Assembly (NCBI GenBank): GCA_930367215.1
Contig: OV884059.1
Span: 239,319,803 to 239,383,802, forward strand
Length of the DNA: 64,000 nucleotides
Source: Pollenia angustigena
Taxonomy: Eukaryota; Arthropoda; Insecta; Diptera; Polleniidae
Direction of reading: 5' to 3'
The notes beneath the pieces were generated by a model. That model was given only the letters and a program-made list of their open reading frames with translations. It ran no database searches and was not told where the DNA came from. Positions 1 to 11,485 of this stretch are shown here, one piece after another. How positions within the stretch are numbered: the first letter of the stretch is position 1; the number at the start of each line of letters is the position of its first letter. Position numbers and translations under genes: made by a program.

Positions 1-405
1 TTTTTTTAATTGAGTTATTTTATTTTCTGTTTGTTTTATTGTTTTCTTCGCATCTTTTAAAATTTTTTTATTTTTATTTAATTTACTTTTATACATAGCC
101 CATTTTTTTCTCACCATCTCTTCATCTTTTTCTTTATTTAAAATATATTTTTTTAATTGAATATATTTGTATCCTTCTTCCTCTTGTTCTTCTTCCACCT
201 CTTCTTCTTCTTCTCCATCTTCCTCTTCGTCTTCGTATTCAGATGGTAGAGGAGATATATTTAACGGTAAAGGCAATAGTAAGGATGGTGATGCTGGTAT
301 AATAAATCCATCTGGTGATAGCATAGTAAATCCATCTTGAACAGAAAACATTTGTGTTTCCTCATCATCAATACCGGATAAATTAAAAATATCTTGATCT
401 GCCAT
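1..405 (-). CDS. Acidic, lysine-tailed hypothetical protein (C-terminus outside window)
   Basis: An ATG at 403-405 opens a minus-strand frame of 135 codons with no stop before the window edge, so the gene is partial. The protein begins MADQDIFNLSGIDDEETQMF. It has a hydrophobic proline/leucine stretch at about residues 38-54, an almost unbroken Glu/Asp tract at 57-77, then a Lys-rich, probably helical segment at 82-135. Low-complexity acidic and basic halves suggest a nucleic-acid-associated or coiled-coil structural protein, but I do not recognise the family. The codons spell a real N-terminus rather than an antisense shadow, and there are no frame breaks. It could belong to the virus-like element next door or to another element to the left. 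Function is unknown. Confidence 0.5.
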   Translation of the reverse strand, partial: MADQDIFNLSGIDDEETQMFSVQDGFTMLSPDGFIIPASPSLLLPLPLNISPLPSEYEDEEEDGEEEEEVEEEQEEEGYKYIQLKKYILNKEKDEEMVRKKWAMYKSKLNKNKKILKDAKKTIKQTENKITQLKK

Positions 406-713
406 TTTTTTTTTTTGTAATGAAAAGTTTTTATCCTAGCTATTCTATTTATACTAAATTTTTATAAAATTATATTCGAATACTAACAAAAAAAAAAAAA
501 AACTTATACTTTAAGAATTTCTGGTAACAAAATCATATTTCAATAAAAAAAAATGTTTAATATTACATAAAAACAATTATGTAATAAATTAAGTTCTTTA
601 TTATCATAAATTTAAAACATTATCAATTGCAAATTCATAATTTAAAGATAGATGGAAAAAAATATTGTTTCATACATTTACACTACTATAAACAATCTTT
701 CAAATTATTCTAA

Positions 714-1049
714 ACAAAAAAAGGTTCATCAACAATATTTTCATATTCCTCCCACGATTTAAGAAAATTCTTGTAAACTATAAAATAGAATTGAAATATT
801 AGTTGCTGTTGATATAAAAAAAAGTGGATGGAATCCTACTTTTCACATGAATAATCGTTATCAATCATACCCCCACACACACACACATACACATACTCAA
901 CCGATCAATAGTTACTTAGATCCTTAGTCTGCTATAGTAAAACAGACCAGAGTCTCTGGTGATAATCAAATATGCAACCCTTATACTGAGATTAGCTTAC
1001 TATCCCACAAGCCTACCGAGGTATGTATATAAAAAGTCACTAGAAAACC
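714..1049 (+). repeat. Direct repeat, copy 1 of 2
   Basis: The block starting AAAAAAGGTTCATCAACA and ending at GTCACTAGAAAACCT recurs at 1349-1683 in the same orientation, with scattered substitutions and a different CA-repeat length. The offset is about 635 bp. No coding potential and no long-terminal-repeat hallmarks (flanking primer site or polypurine tract) were seen between the copies. Confidence 0.75.
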
Positions 1050-1348
1050 TATGCAACAAAGTCATTAACTATTCTAAACACACACACAATAACTGAAAAA
1101 CTAAAACTAATTATTCTACGATCAGTTTTATCGTTAATACGAAAACGCACAAGTAAAATTATCATCCCTCACAAAATTTTTAAAATCTTTAAGACTGACA
1201 CGTAGACGAACAAATTTTATAACTAATAAAAATGTCACACCTGCTAAATAATCAACTTTCTTTACACGTCATTTCCCTTTTACACTCATGTTCGTCTTTG
1301 CTACTGTAGGGATATTTTAATATGGTTAAATATTTTTATAAATACTGT

Positions 1349-1683
1349 CCAAAAAAGGTTCATCAACACTATTTTCATATTCCTTCCACGATTTAAGAAA
1401 ATTCTTGTAAACTATAAAATAGAATTGAAATATCAGTTACTGTTGATATAAAAAAAAGTGGATGGATTCCCACTCTTCGTATGAATAATCGGTATCAATC
1501 ACGTATACACACACACACACACACACACACAACCGATCAATAGTTACTTATACCTTTAATCTGCTGTAGTAAAACAGACCAGAGTCTCTGTTGATAAACA
1601 AATCTACAACCCTTGTACTGATAGACTAGCTCACTATCCACAAGCCTAACGAGGGATTCAAAGCAAAAAGTCACTAGAAAACC
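1349..1683 (+). repeat. Direct repeat, copy 2 of 2
   Basis: Second copy of the 714-1049 block. It contains a longer pure CA run at about 1505-1531. The flanks differ from those of copy 1, so this is a dispersed tandem duplication rather than a simple satellite. Confidence 0.75.
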
Positions 1684-1943
1684 TGTCTGTGAATAACCCT
1701 CATGATATACACCCAACTTTTTATTAATGTTTACAGATTGTGAACACCCCTACTGGTATGCTCCCAACTTTGTATGGAAAATCATATCTAGGATCGGCAT
1801 AAACACACTACTATTATATCCAAATCTACACTTAGGAAAATTTTTTTTTTTCACATTGTGTGTATTACCAGTGTCGGCATGTTGCAGAACCACTAACGGG
1901 TTTTCGGCACCATTTAACTTTTTTTAATTTGTTGACTTGTGTA

Positions 1944-3098
1944 ATAGATGTTCTGGATAAACCTTTGTCCGATGAAAATATAATTAAAAAGGCCTACCAT
2001 ACGTATACTCCATATTTACAATCTTACAATTATAACAATGAAATTCGTATTACAATACAAAATCAAAACTTGTATGTTTTGCCGTCGGAAAGTTTTATAT
2101 GTGTAGAAAGATTTGTTAAAGATGAAGATACAAAATTAGTTTTTTCTGCAGCCAACTTCAAATTAAAAAATAATTTCGTAGCACATCTATTTGATGAAAT
2201 TCGTTACGAAGTAAATGGTGTCGAAATTGATCATCAAGTACATCAAGTACTATTAAAAATTTGGGTTCATTGTCACCAATAGATATTAATGGAATGCAAA
2301 ATGCTGGATGGAATAAAATTGATGATATTTATCTCGTAAATGGATATTTTAATTTTTATGTACCACTTAAATTGTTTTTGAGATTCGCTGAAGACTATAA
2401 CAAAATATTATTGAAAGCAAAACATGAATTGATTCTTTTACGTAATAAAAATGATGAGAATCTTGTTTATTCAACTGTTTCTACTCAAAAGGCTAAATTA
2501 ACAATTTCAAGTATATCGTGGAGAATTCCCCTATCTGATTTAAGTAAATTAAATATGATAAAAATAATAAACAATGGTAATTCAATACCAATTGCATTTA
2601 GAAGTTGGGATTGTCATATAAATCCACAAATAAATATGAAAACTAATCATGTGTGGTATGTTAAGCTGGCAGCGAATAGAGAACGTCTCGTTTTGTTTTG
2701 ATTGCATTCAACATGAAAACAAATTTATCAACTGCGATTTGACTAATTTAAAAGTACATTTAAATTCAGAGTCTTATCTATATGACGACCTAAACATAAA
2801 GTTTAAGAATGAACGTTATGCAATTCTATATGATATGTATCTAAGGTTTCAAGAAAACTATTATATGCGAGACTCCCAGCCGCTTCTCACATCTCAAGAG
2901 TTTAAAAATAAATCTCCAATAACAGTAGTAGATGTAAGTTATCAAATCGAATCAATTGTGAGCGGACCAATTGATATAAACATTGAATTTGAAACAGCTA
3001 CTAATGTTCCAGCAAACACATCAGCTTATTGTATTCTCATTCACGATCGCATCATTGAATATATACCATTAAAAGGACAAGTTCGGAAAATTTTATAA
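1944..3098 (+). pseudogene. Polinton/Maverick major capsid protein, copy A (broken)
   Basis: Three successive plus-strand frames (to 2282, 2261-2701, 2649-3098) match, almost base for base, the capsid gene of Polinton copy B at 24822-25998. The family is the double-jelly-roll major capsid protein of insect Polintons; the recognisable stretches are VLDKPLSDENIIKKAYHT, FVAHLFDEIRYEVNGVEID and the C-terminal IHDRIIEYIPLKGQV. The first codons are missing because homology begins at 1944. A small deletion/rearrangement near 2232-2260 breaks the frame, and a second break at about 2690-2700 is shared with copy B. Directly downstream comes the antisense end of the DNA polymerase gene. The gene cannot make a full protein. 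Confidence 0.8.
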
Positions 3099-3112
3099 AT
3101 GCTAAGTCAAGA

Positions 3113-6100
3113 CTTTTTAATGTCTTCTGAATTGATAGTGGATAAGGAATACATCTTTGATCGTAAACCTACAAATTCAGTCATTATTCCCTCCTTATTT
3201 TCGTCTTTCATCATTCCCAGTACTTTTTTGTTTAGAAGTGGTAAATTAAAAATATTGTCTTTAGGATATTCAGATGTATCGAAATTTAAAATGACATCGC
3301 CACGAATGTCATTATAAAAGTATCCATATAATTAAATGTCAGATTTTTTTCTAAATTTTGGAATCATATATTTGTAATGGAAGTCATACATCTTCCATTT
3401 GGATAATTCCAACACAGAAAATCCGATATATATGGGCTTGTTGTAGTATCCCAGGAAAAACTTTCTGATTTTTAGTAATAGGTGGTAGTTATTTCATACG
3501 TTACCTGGTAAGAAGTTGCCATTACAATTCCCATTATTCTAAAAACATCAATATGTACTTACTAGTAATGACCTCAGGACCTACTTATTACTTCTATAAT
3601 TTTCAGTACTGAATATTTGCTTACTACTATATATAACGCTTATTAGGTCTTTTAACTAGCGGCATTTTTTATTTATTTTACAGTTGGCTTTTTTGGTATG
3701 ATAAAAATTATATAATTAAATCTGTTACTGTCTGGCCCTTCGAATAAGTATTTCCATTATAAACGTTAGCGTAAAACCGGAGAATTTTAAACAAAATTCT
3801 TAATACCTTTTTTTTGCCTATAGATCCCCCACAAAAATTTTGGAAGACATTTTTTAGGAAGAATTTATATAAATATCTTTAAAAGGTATTATATAAAAAT
3901 TCTTGTTTTTGTTAATACTTGCTTTTTGGTTAATCCAGGTACGAATAATGCCCGTAATTTCAAAAAATAGATATCTAGCTGTGTATAGATATCTATGATT
4001 TTCAAAATTTTAAAACGTATTTCTTACCTACGGGTTAAAGTGCAATGTATTTTACAATACCGATTTTCGATAGTTAATTCACGTAGGTAACATTACCGTT
4101 TAAATTACCAAAATAGTGGTACCGGATAGGTAAATATAACTGTTATGTACGAACGCGACTACATATCTTTTTGTAGACATTACGGGCATAAGACAATAAA
4201 AAATTTGTTTGCATATTTTATTTTTTTAAATTCTAAAAATTACTATAAATACAATTGAACATTTGACAACCAAAAACCAAATTTACTGGTTAGCGGTGGT
4301 GTAGTTGGTGCAATATTTTTAGATTTATCGGCAACGGCGCTCTTGGTTTAGTTTTCTGTTTTTTGTTATTTATTTAATACCATCTAATTTCAGAAATTTT
4401 TGTTTAACTGAAATTAAATAAACATTAATTTTGTTGTTGATTTCTGCAAAGATTAATTTTGAATTTTTAAATTTTAAATGCGTCATATTTTGTGGCATTG
4501 GAAACTTAAAAATGCAATATGAATTTTTTCAGAAATCAACAACAAAATTACAAAATATTTTCAACATTGTTTTTGCTTTCAATGTAATTGTTTGACGTTG
4601 CATTGTGTTTTACATAATAAGGGCTATATGTTTACTTAAATTTAACTTGTGCGTATGTATATACTGTGAAATAGTTTTTTGTTTTTTTTCAATAAAAGTT
4701 ATATAATAAATAAAAAAAAAAAAATTAAAATAGCATGAAATTTTGATTTGAATATTTATAAGGTAAGTAAGTAGATGGTTTACTACTAATTTTCCGGTAT
4801 TTGCGTAAGTAGTGATTTTTTCGCCTCCCTTTGGCTTTTAGTTAATATATTGTAAGTACTTACAATTTAACTTAGTCGAAGTTAAATAATAACTAGATAT
4901 TTTTTGGCTTCTAGTAAGTGTATTGTAAATACTTACAATTTAACTTAGTCGTAGCTAAATAATAATTAGATATTTTTTGACTTCTAGTAAGTGTAAAGTA
5001 AGTACTGAAAGTGGACACCTCGAACAAAAATAAGTAGTTATTCAGCCGAAAAATAAGTAGTATTTATTTTTCTCCAACATTACTTGCTAGCTTACCAGGT
5101 AAGTAAAGTTTTTGCTGGGATGGTTCAATTTTCTTAAGCTCGACTGCATACAAATCATCACTAAACTTTGTCAAACCTAGAAAATTTGGTTTAGATATTA
5201 ATGATCGTAAACCTAAATGGTTTTTAGTACTATTTTCCCACCCTGTAGCAATACGTATATCCTTTCTTTTATCAACACTTTCCATCGTTTTTCCATAAAC
5301 TGCATTATTAAGCAGTTTAAAAAAATCTTTTTCAAAATTATTTTTTGCATTAGTTCTGTGCAGCGTATTTAAATCAATATATTTTTTTAGCCATGGAGAC
5401 TGCTTAAACTTTAAAATTCTATGCACTTTTTTCAAAAGAATTCCATTGTTAATACCCTGTTTTAAAACTCTATAATGGATAGTGTAATTTTCTTTAGGCG
5501 TCAAATCTGCTATTAATTTTTTAAATTTAGAATGTCCAGGTATTTTATTTTGTGGACAGAATGGTAGGTCATTATGAATGTCCTGCAAAGAGTCAGGATA
5601 TTCAAGATCAACTTCTAAAATATAACCATATTCTGAGTTATCTGATATATTTTGTACTCTAAAATTTTCAATATCTTTAGAGTTCATCCAATCAAATTCC
5701 CCATAAGGTAGATATTCTGACATTGCCCACCCATATGAATTGTTAGCATCTAAATACATCAAATACTCTGATGCTTTTTTCTCATCAAAGTTTTCCATAT
5801 ACTTATGGTTTGCATTAAAATATCTTTTTGAGCATTGCACTAATCCACCTCGTATTCCATTTTGCATAAAGAGGTATTTTTCACTATCAGTAAATAGCTC
5901 TAACGTTACATCCGTTGTCTTAAGCATTGCATGCCAAGAGAGACCAGGTGCAGTGTAGTACTGACAAGGGTCTAAACTATAAATACTATAAATACTATAA
6001 ATATTTTTCTAAAGTTTTCAAAAATGTCAGTTAAGAGAAGAACACCCGATCTAAGGTAGAGTTCTGTATAGTCAAGAAGGTTCTTGCGCTTAAAATAACT

Positions 6101-6885
6101 CCATACTTTTTGAGCATGTTCGTAATCGACTACACTGCATTCCTCATTACTTAAAATATTGAAAAAATTATCTCTACTTGGAAGCCGATTTTCATTAAAC
6201 CTTTCCATTGAATCCATGTAGGAGTATGGGAATACACCCTTCCTCCTGATTAGATTTAATTGATTATCATTAGAAAACCGTTCTCGAACTGTTCGAAAAT
6301 CATTAATGTCAAGATTTTTAGCTAAGGAATCTAAGCTAGAAGACATAAATCTTATTGAATCTAAAAACCTAATTTCAAATCCCCGATTTTTATCTATTTT
6401 AATATAAACAGATAGTGAAATACAAAGCTCTTTATTCAAAGGAATAACTTTTATTGTCGAATTTTTTGTTGTTGACAGCTCTTTAAAGAAAAGATGCATG
6501 TCATAAGCAGAAAGATTATGGAAAATCACTTTGACAATTTTGTCAACAAAGACTTTAGATGCATTTTCCCCAAAGTAGTATCTGTCAAATTTAATATCCT
6601 TAAAACTACATTTAATATAGTAACTAAAAGCACATGGAATGTGCTTTTGGATATTGCTTGTGTTGTTTCTCACACTATCATTAATTTTTTCCAAAATGGA
6701 CTCAAAGTCGGCATAGATCACGAATGGAACATCCACTTGCTTCTGATGGTTTACAAACGATATGTATGCTTCTTCGGGATTAGGCATCTTTGAAACCTTC
6801 TTTCCACACACATTTTTATGATTTCTGGAAACTGTCTCATCATGTGTATGGTAAAGACACGTATTACAAACATAAATTTTGCTCT
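3113..6885 (-). pseudogene. Polinton protein-primed family B DNA polymerase, copy A (broken)
   Basis: Minus-strand remnant of the Polinton replicative polymerase, which replicates the element by protein priming. Exonuclease motifs are visible (YADFES; HNLSAYDMHLFF; the region around DYTELYLRSGVLLLTDIFEN), as are polymerase motif A (LDANNSYGWAMSEYLP) and motif B (LLNNAVYGKTME). Lesions: a 1.67-kb element at 3450-5119 separates the motif C region from the rest. Motif C itself reads YMDT followed directly by Phe, lacking the second catalytic Asp. A triple ACTATAAAT micro-repeat near 5980-6000 breaks the frame after the third exonuclease block. An in-frame deletion joins the ExoI and ExoII regions and removes the Cys/His cluster kept in copy B. 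The true C-terminus and the N-terminal third are absent. Confidence 0.8.
3450..5119. mobile_element. 1.67-kb non-autonomous TIR element inside polymerase copy A
   Basis: The ends are imperfect inverted repeats: left CCCAGGAAAAACTTT, right (reverse complement) CCCAGCAAAAACTTTACTTA. A GTTACCTGGTAAG block lies slightly displaced on each side. Comparison with copy B (about 28400) gives the empty site, and AT flanks both ends (3448-3449 and 5120-5121), consistent with a 2-bp AT duplication. The interior has no coding capacity. It holds a perfect 20-bp inverted repeat (4425-4444 with 4531-4550) that can form a hairpin, and a two-unit tandem repeat of about 79 bp at 4834-4988. The superfamily is not determined. 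Confidence 0.7.
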
Positions 6886-7431
6886 GAAAATAACATTTGG
6901 CGAATCTTCAAATACAATGATGCAAAACGCTGAAATTTCATCATCCATAATAAATGTAGTAAAATATTTTTTTATTTACCATTTTTGTTATTCATTTTAT
7001 TTGTTATTTTATTTGTATTAGAATACATTTTATTTACTGAAATAAGAAAATAAAAAAAAAAAAATAAATAAATAAAAAAAAGAGAAAAATTTTTGATTTT
7101 TATTAATGTTCTTTATTAAACATTAAGTAATAATTATTAATTAAATTTAATATATTTATTTTTCTTAATAAATAAACCGCACATCTGCGCGGAGTTGGTC
7201 CTTCTTCACAAACTGGGCTGTGCCAAGGGCAGCACTCAACATGTGGCTCTCCATCATCCTTCTCAGCAACGCCGAAATCCTCGTTTTCTTCAAGCATTGC
7301 AATAAAACTTTATACGCACAACCTGTGCTCGTGCATCAAAACGAGCTCGAATGTCTTCAAGAAATTAATGACGAATTCTTTTAAGTCTTTCATTTTTTTT
7401 AATTATACTTGGTTGGTGTCCCACTTGTTAA
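6886..7431. other. Interval between Polinton copy A and the LINE
   Basis: Homology to Polinton B stops at 6885. The sequence is mostly AT-rich. A less AT-rich patch at 7170-7390 contains a 64-codon minus-strand frame (7103-7297) with several Cys residues, plus a short upstream frame ending near 7310. These may be the end of an unrecognised transposase or other element gene. I cannot assign a family and do not claim a gene. Confidence 0.4.
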
Positions 7432-7612
7432 TTTTTTTTTTTTTTTTTTTTTTTTTTTCAATATTTATTTATTGAATCTTCATATATTAAATATGAACTA
7501 ACAATAATTAATCAAATCTTAACCTAATGCTTTATTTTATGTCCTGCCAGTGCCAGACAAAAATTTCTTCATCACGGGTTCTGTTCACATATGTAGGTGT
7601 TTATCGCTCATC

Positions 7613-10133
7613 TTAATGGGTAAGTGCTGCAGTGTCTCTTCTTCTTAGGCGAGAGTGGCCGCTATCATTTAAAATATTTCGTGCTAGTGGATTTGGGTGC
7701 AACTCTAGCCTTTTCAAATATTTTACCGCATACTTCGTAATAAAAGTCCTTACCAGTGGCACATTGAGATCCTTGTGGATATTTGAGTTTTTAACATACC
7801 AAGGGGCAGCTGTAATTATTCGAAGAAGTTTATTTTGGCGCCTTTGAATTTTTTCGATATTTGAGGCCGAGGCAGTGCCCCATAGTTGAATACCGTAGCA
7901 CCATATTGGCTTTAAAATAGCGTTGTAAAGTAGTAGTTTGCAGTCGAGACTAAGAACAGAATTTCTTCCAATAAGCCAGTTAATTTGAATTGCTTTTAGT
8001 TTCATTTGGGTTAATTTTGCTTCTATATGGCATTTCCATGTTAAACGCCGATCTAGATGAATACCGAGATATTTGACATGCGATTGTTGAGGCACTAGTT
8101 GATTATTGATTTTAATAGGGGGACATGTTTCCCGACGCAAGGTAAATGTTATATGTACGCATTTTTGCTCATTGACCTTTATTCTCCATTGTTTAAACCA
8201 CAGTTCTAGTTGAAATATATGATTCTGCAGGTATCGAGATGCTTCACGACTGTTCTCGTGTACGCTTAGAAAAGCTGTATCATCAGCAAAAGTTGAGTTT
8301 AGGGTGTGATTGTTTGTTGGCATGTCCGAGGTATATATAAGGTAAAAAAGTGGGCCCAGGTAGCTTTCTAACAGCTTGTGTGTATTAACCGGTAGGTTTA
8401 GCTTCAACTTATGTAACAAGCCTACATGCCAGACTTTGTCAAAAGCTTGAGAAACATCTATGAAAAGAGCGGAGCAATATTTTTTCTTCAAAGGCTTTTC
8501 TTATGGCGTTTACTATCCGATGGGTTTGTTCAATTGTGCTATGCTCTCTTCTGAAGCCGAATTGATGATTGGGTATACGCCCATTGTAATTTAATATTGG
8601 GGTTAATTTTGACGCTAAGAGCTTCTCAAACAGTTTTGATATATTAGATAATAAGCTAATAGGCCTATATGACTCAACTTTTGTGTGATCTTTTCCTGGC
8701 TTTGGTATCATCGTTATTAAGGAGACCTTCCATTCTTGAGGGTAGTATTCAAGTCGTTAAATAGCATTAAAAATATAAAGAATAATTTTCTTTGCTATGC
8801 GAGGTAGCTCCAAAAGCATTTTGTTACTGATTTTATCAATACCAGGTGCCTTCTTGGTGTTTAATTCACAAATAGCCCTTTCTAATTCCCTTATCTCAAA
8901 TCTTAGGGGGATAGCTGCTCTAACATTAACAGGCGGCAACTCGTGCGCTGTATCGTCAGGTATATTTTGGGTAAATACGTTTTTCAAATGATTTACAAAC
9001 AGGTTTCCTTTTTCATTATCATTTCTTGCCCAACTTCCATTCAAGTTTCTTAATGGTGGTTTCGAGATAACTGGTCTTTTGATATAGATATTTTAAGATA
9101 TTTTTCTACGGAAGCCGTTTTCTGAGTCTGCAGTAATTTTCTTAGCCTTTTTGTACACTCTTTTAATTCATTTTTAAGTTGAGGGGATCTTTGCAATTGC
9201 CATTCTCTTCGCACTCTCCTTTTTTCATTCAAGAGGCGCTCGACATCTGCAAAATATATTTTGTTATAATTGGTTTTTTTGAGGGTTTTGCTGGAATGTT
9301 GAACAGCTAGTTTAAGATAACTGTCAAAATTGACAATAGAGAGATCGACATTTTCCGGTGTGCTAAGCGGAATATTTTCTGTGCAATTGGTACTGAGATA
9401 TTTTTTATATTTTAACCAGTTTATTTGTGTAGCTGTTGTCGCTATGTAACCAGAGGGAGATACGATTCTATTGGTGTTTGTTATAGTAACTATTGTAGGT
9501 GTGTGATCAGAGGATAATTCTAACGAAGGTTCAACTTGAATCGTTTCTGTGGGGATGTTTTTAACCACTCCGAAATCGATGACATCTGGAATTTTTTGCG
9601 GATCAGCAGGCCAATATGTTGGTTGCCCGCTCGCGACGACATTTAAATTCATTTTAGAGATTGTATTATACAAAACACGACCCTTTGGTGTTATTAGTCG
9701 TGAACCCCAGAAGGTATGTTTAGCGTTATAATCGCCAGCAGCCAGGAAACAGGGCCCCAATAACTTATAATATTTATAATATTGGCTTTCTGATATTGCA
9801 AATCTAGGTGGTGCGTATAAAGATGAGATTACTATGTTTCGATTCAGCTCTTTAATACAAATGTTCGTTGCTTGGAGATAATCTTCACGATGATCACACA
9901 TCAGGTAGTGTTTGATTCGGGTTTTTATCAAAATGGCAGAACCTCCACAAGCTCTATCTCGAGGGTCCTTGGTATCATATAGTGTATAACCATTGATTAC
10001 GTATTTCTTGAGGTCAAATGAGTTTCAGAAACCATCATGACATCAATTTGTTTATTTTTAAGAAAGTATTCTAATTCATTTTTATGTTGGCGGATGCCGT
10101 TTGCGTTCCAAAAACAAATTTTTAAACAGTTCA
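7613..10133 (-). pseudogene. LINE ORF2: endonuclease and reverse transcriptase, frameshifted
   Basis: The ORF starts at an ATG near 10133 (MNCLKICFWNANGIRQHKNE), the APE-type endonuclease N-terminus, followed by VMMVSETHLT. A frameshift around 10015-10020 moves the rest of the endonuclease to the 9050-9931 frame. The reverse transcriptase is spread over 8757-9044, 8439-8711 and 7613-8491. Visible motifs: KVESYRPISLLSNISKLFEK, HQFGFRREHSTIEQ, the DVSQAFDKVWH palm motif A and FADDTAFLS with the catalytic Asp pair. Between LLESYL and GPLFYLIY about 40 residues are missing, including the expected motif B, so the polymerase is inactive quite apart from the frame breaks. C-terminal RRQNKLLRIITAAPWYVKN is typical of Jockey-group tails. 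Confidence 0.85.
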
Positions 10134-10189
10134 TGGTTTGTTAAGTACAGCTTGCAATAACATCGATTGCATTCTAAGGATCTCCTGCA

Positions 10190-11485
10190 TCATATTACCC
10201 ATTGTGTTTGTAAATTATTTACTGTTTGCACTAAAGTTCCCATGGTTTTTTCTAGACGTCTTAAATTAGAAACTGGAGTTTCATCATTACTTGGCGAAGC
10301 ACCTTGCATTGGCACATGGTTTGATTTTAGGACGTTAGCATAAGAGGTTCTGTTATTACTAGGCTGCGGAGCCTGAGTGTCATTAGTGTTTGCTTGATTT
10401 GGTACCTGCATTTGAGGGGGATTAGTTTTCGATCCAGCCGACTGCTTGACGATAGTATATACAGGACATCCTCTATAATTGGCAGTGTGATTGCCGCCAC
10501 AGTTGCTACATTTTTTTACATTGGGGTAATTTTTAGACTTATCGCACTGGACTGTACCATGTAATTCACCACATACTACGCAAACAGGGGGTAAATAGCA
10601 GTAGGCCTTAGTATGGCCAAATTCTTGGCAGTTGAGACATTGAACGGGACCATTTCTTTTGTGCGGCTCCTCTATAGTTATTCTTCTGTAGAGAATATAT
10701 TTTAAATTGTAAATAGGATGCGATTCATTTTTTTTAAGCTTAACGTCGCCAGGTTCTAGCTCCACTCGAAATAGTGGTTGGGGATTTTTTTCCCTTTTTT
10801 TGATATTTGTAACGTTTTTTATTTTAAAGCCTTTCTCTTCCAAAAAGGTTTTAATTTCTTCAGGGTCCACGCTCGAGTCTATGCCCTTGATCACTACCTG
10901 AAGGCCTTTGCTGCTCTTCAGCTGATATGTATAAAAGCTTTTTTTAAGGGATTCAAATTGGTTTGTTAGTTTGCGAAAATCATTCTCATGATTAACCTGT
11001 ATTTTTGTCTCGTTTATATTACCACGCTTGATTGCCGCTACGTAAAAAAAATTTTCAACTATTACCGAGATCACGCTCTTTATTAACTCACTTGAGTTTT
11101 GCTCCCTAAGATATATTGGGGGTGGCTTAGAAGATTTTATGACGTTTGGTGCCTCTGGGGATTCGTCCTCAAGAATTGCAAAACGGTTTTGTGAATTTAT
11201 TCTATCAAAAGATGTTACTTTTGAGGCCGAAGCAACTGCTGAAGAGGTAGGGCTGCGACCCCGTTTAAGCACTGTTATATACCTGTCCATACCAACTTGT
11301 ATTTGAGGCTTTTCACAATTTTTCACTAAAGGGTTCTCCATTGCGTCTGTATTTGAGTTTATGGTATCATTTCTTACTAAGATTGTTTTTTCCGCCGCGG
11401 TAATACTTGCGGACGCTACAACACTTGTCCCCAAAGACAGATTAATATTTTTTAATGTATCACTATCCACCGTTTTTGTGAACAC
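10190..11485 (-). CDS. LINE ORF1: gag-like nucleic-acid-binding protein with CCHC knuckles
   Basis: An uninterrupted frame of about 430 codons. The C-terminal half carries three zinc-knuckle-like clusters in the order CLNCQEFGHTKAYC, CVVCGELHGTVQC and CSNCGGNHTANYRGC, preceded by the VIKGIDSSVDPEEIKTFLEE block typical of Jockey-group ORF1 proteins. It would coat the LINE RNA in the ribonucleoprotein. The codon at 11483-11485 is GTG, not ATG. The frame is open upstream to about 11553 without an ATG, so the genuine start has been lost. It lies 56 bp upstream of ORF2 in the same orientation. It is better preserved than ORF2, but probably a relic. Confidence 0.8.
   Translation of the reverse strand: MFTKTVDSDTLKNINLSLGTSVVASASITAAEKTILVRNDTINSNTDAMENPLVKNCEKPQIQVGMDRYITVLKRGRSPTSSAVASASKVTSFDRINSQNRFAILEDESPEAPNVIKSSKPPPIYLREQNSSELIKSVISVIVENFFYVAAIKRGNINETKIQVNHENDFRKLTNQFESLKKSFYTYQLKSSKGLQVVIKGIDSSVDPEEIKTFLEEKGFKIKNVTNIKKREKNPQPLFRVELEPGDVKLKKNESHPIYNLKYILYRRITIEEPHKRNGPVQCLNCQEFGHTKAYCYLPPVCVVCGELHGTVQCDKSKNYPNVKKCSNCGGNHTANYRGCPVYTIVKQSAGSKTNPPQMQVPNQANTNDTQAPQPSNNRTSYANVLKSNHVPMQGASPSNDETPVSNLRRLEKTMGTLVQTVNNLQTQWVI

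Larger units (their letters stand above)
406..1943. other. Non-coding flank with no recognised gene
   Basis: This AT-rich stretch holds the two diverged direct repeats listed separately, with CA microsatellite runs near 873-895 and 1505-1531. I see no coding signal. The unrelated sequence stops abruptly near 1943, where homology to the Polinton B capsid gene begins about seven codons into that gene, so the junction marks a truncation or rearrangement breakpoint. Confidence 0.6.

Noticed and set aside
3099..3317. Plus-strand ORF after the capsid gene, copy A (and its twin at 28045-28263)
   Set aside because: It is the antisense of the DNA polymerase motif C to C-terminal region; the minus-strand reading has the conserved residues.
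7103..7297. 64-codon minus-strand ORF with Cys residues (CCPWHSPVCEEGP region)
   Set aside because: The composition is protein-like but short, with no recognisable family and alternative open frames; kept only as part of an unassigned interval.
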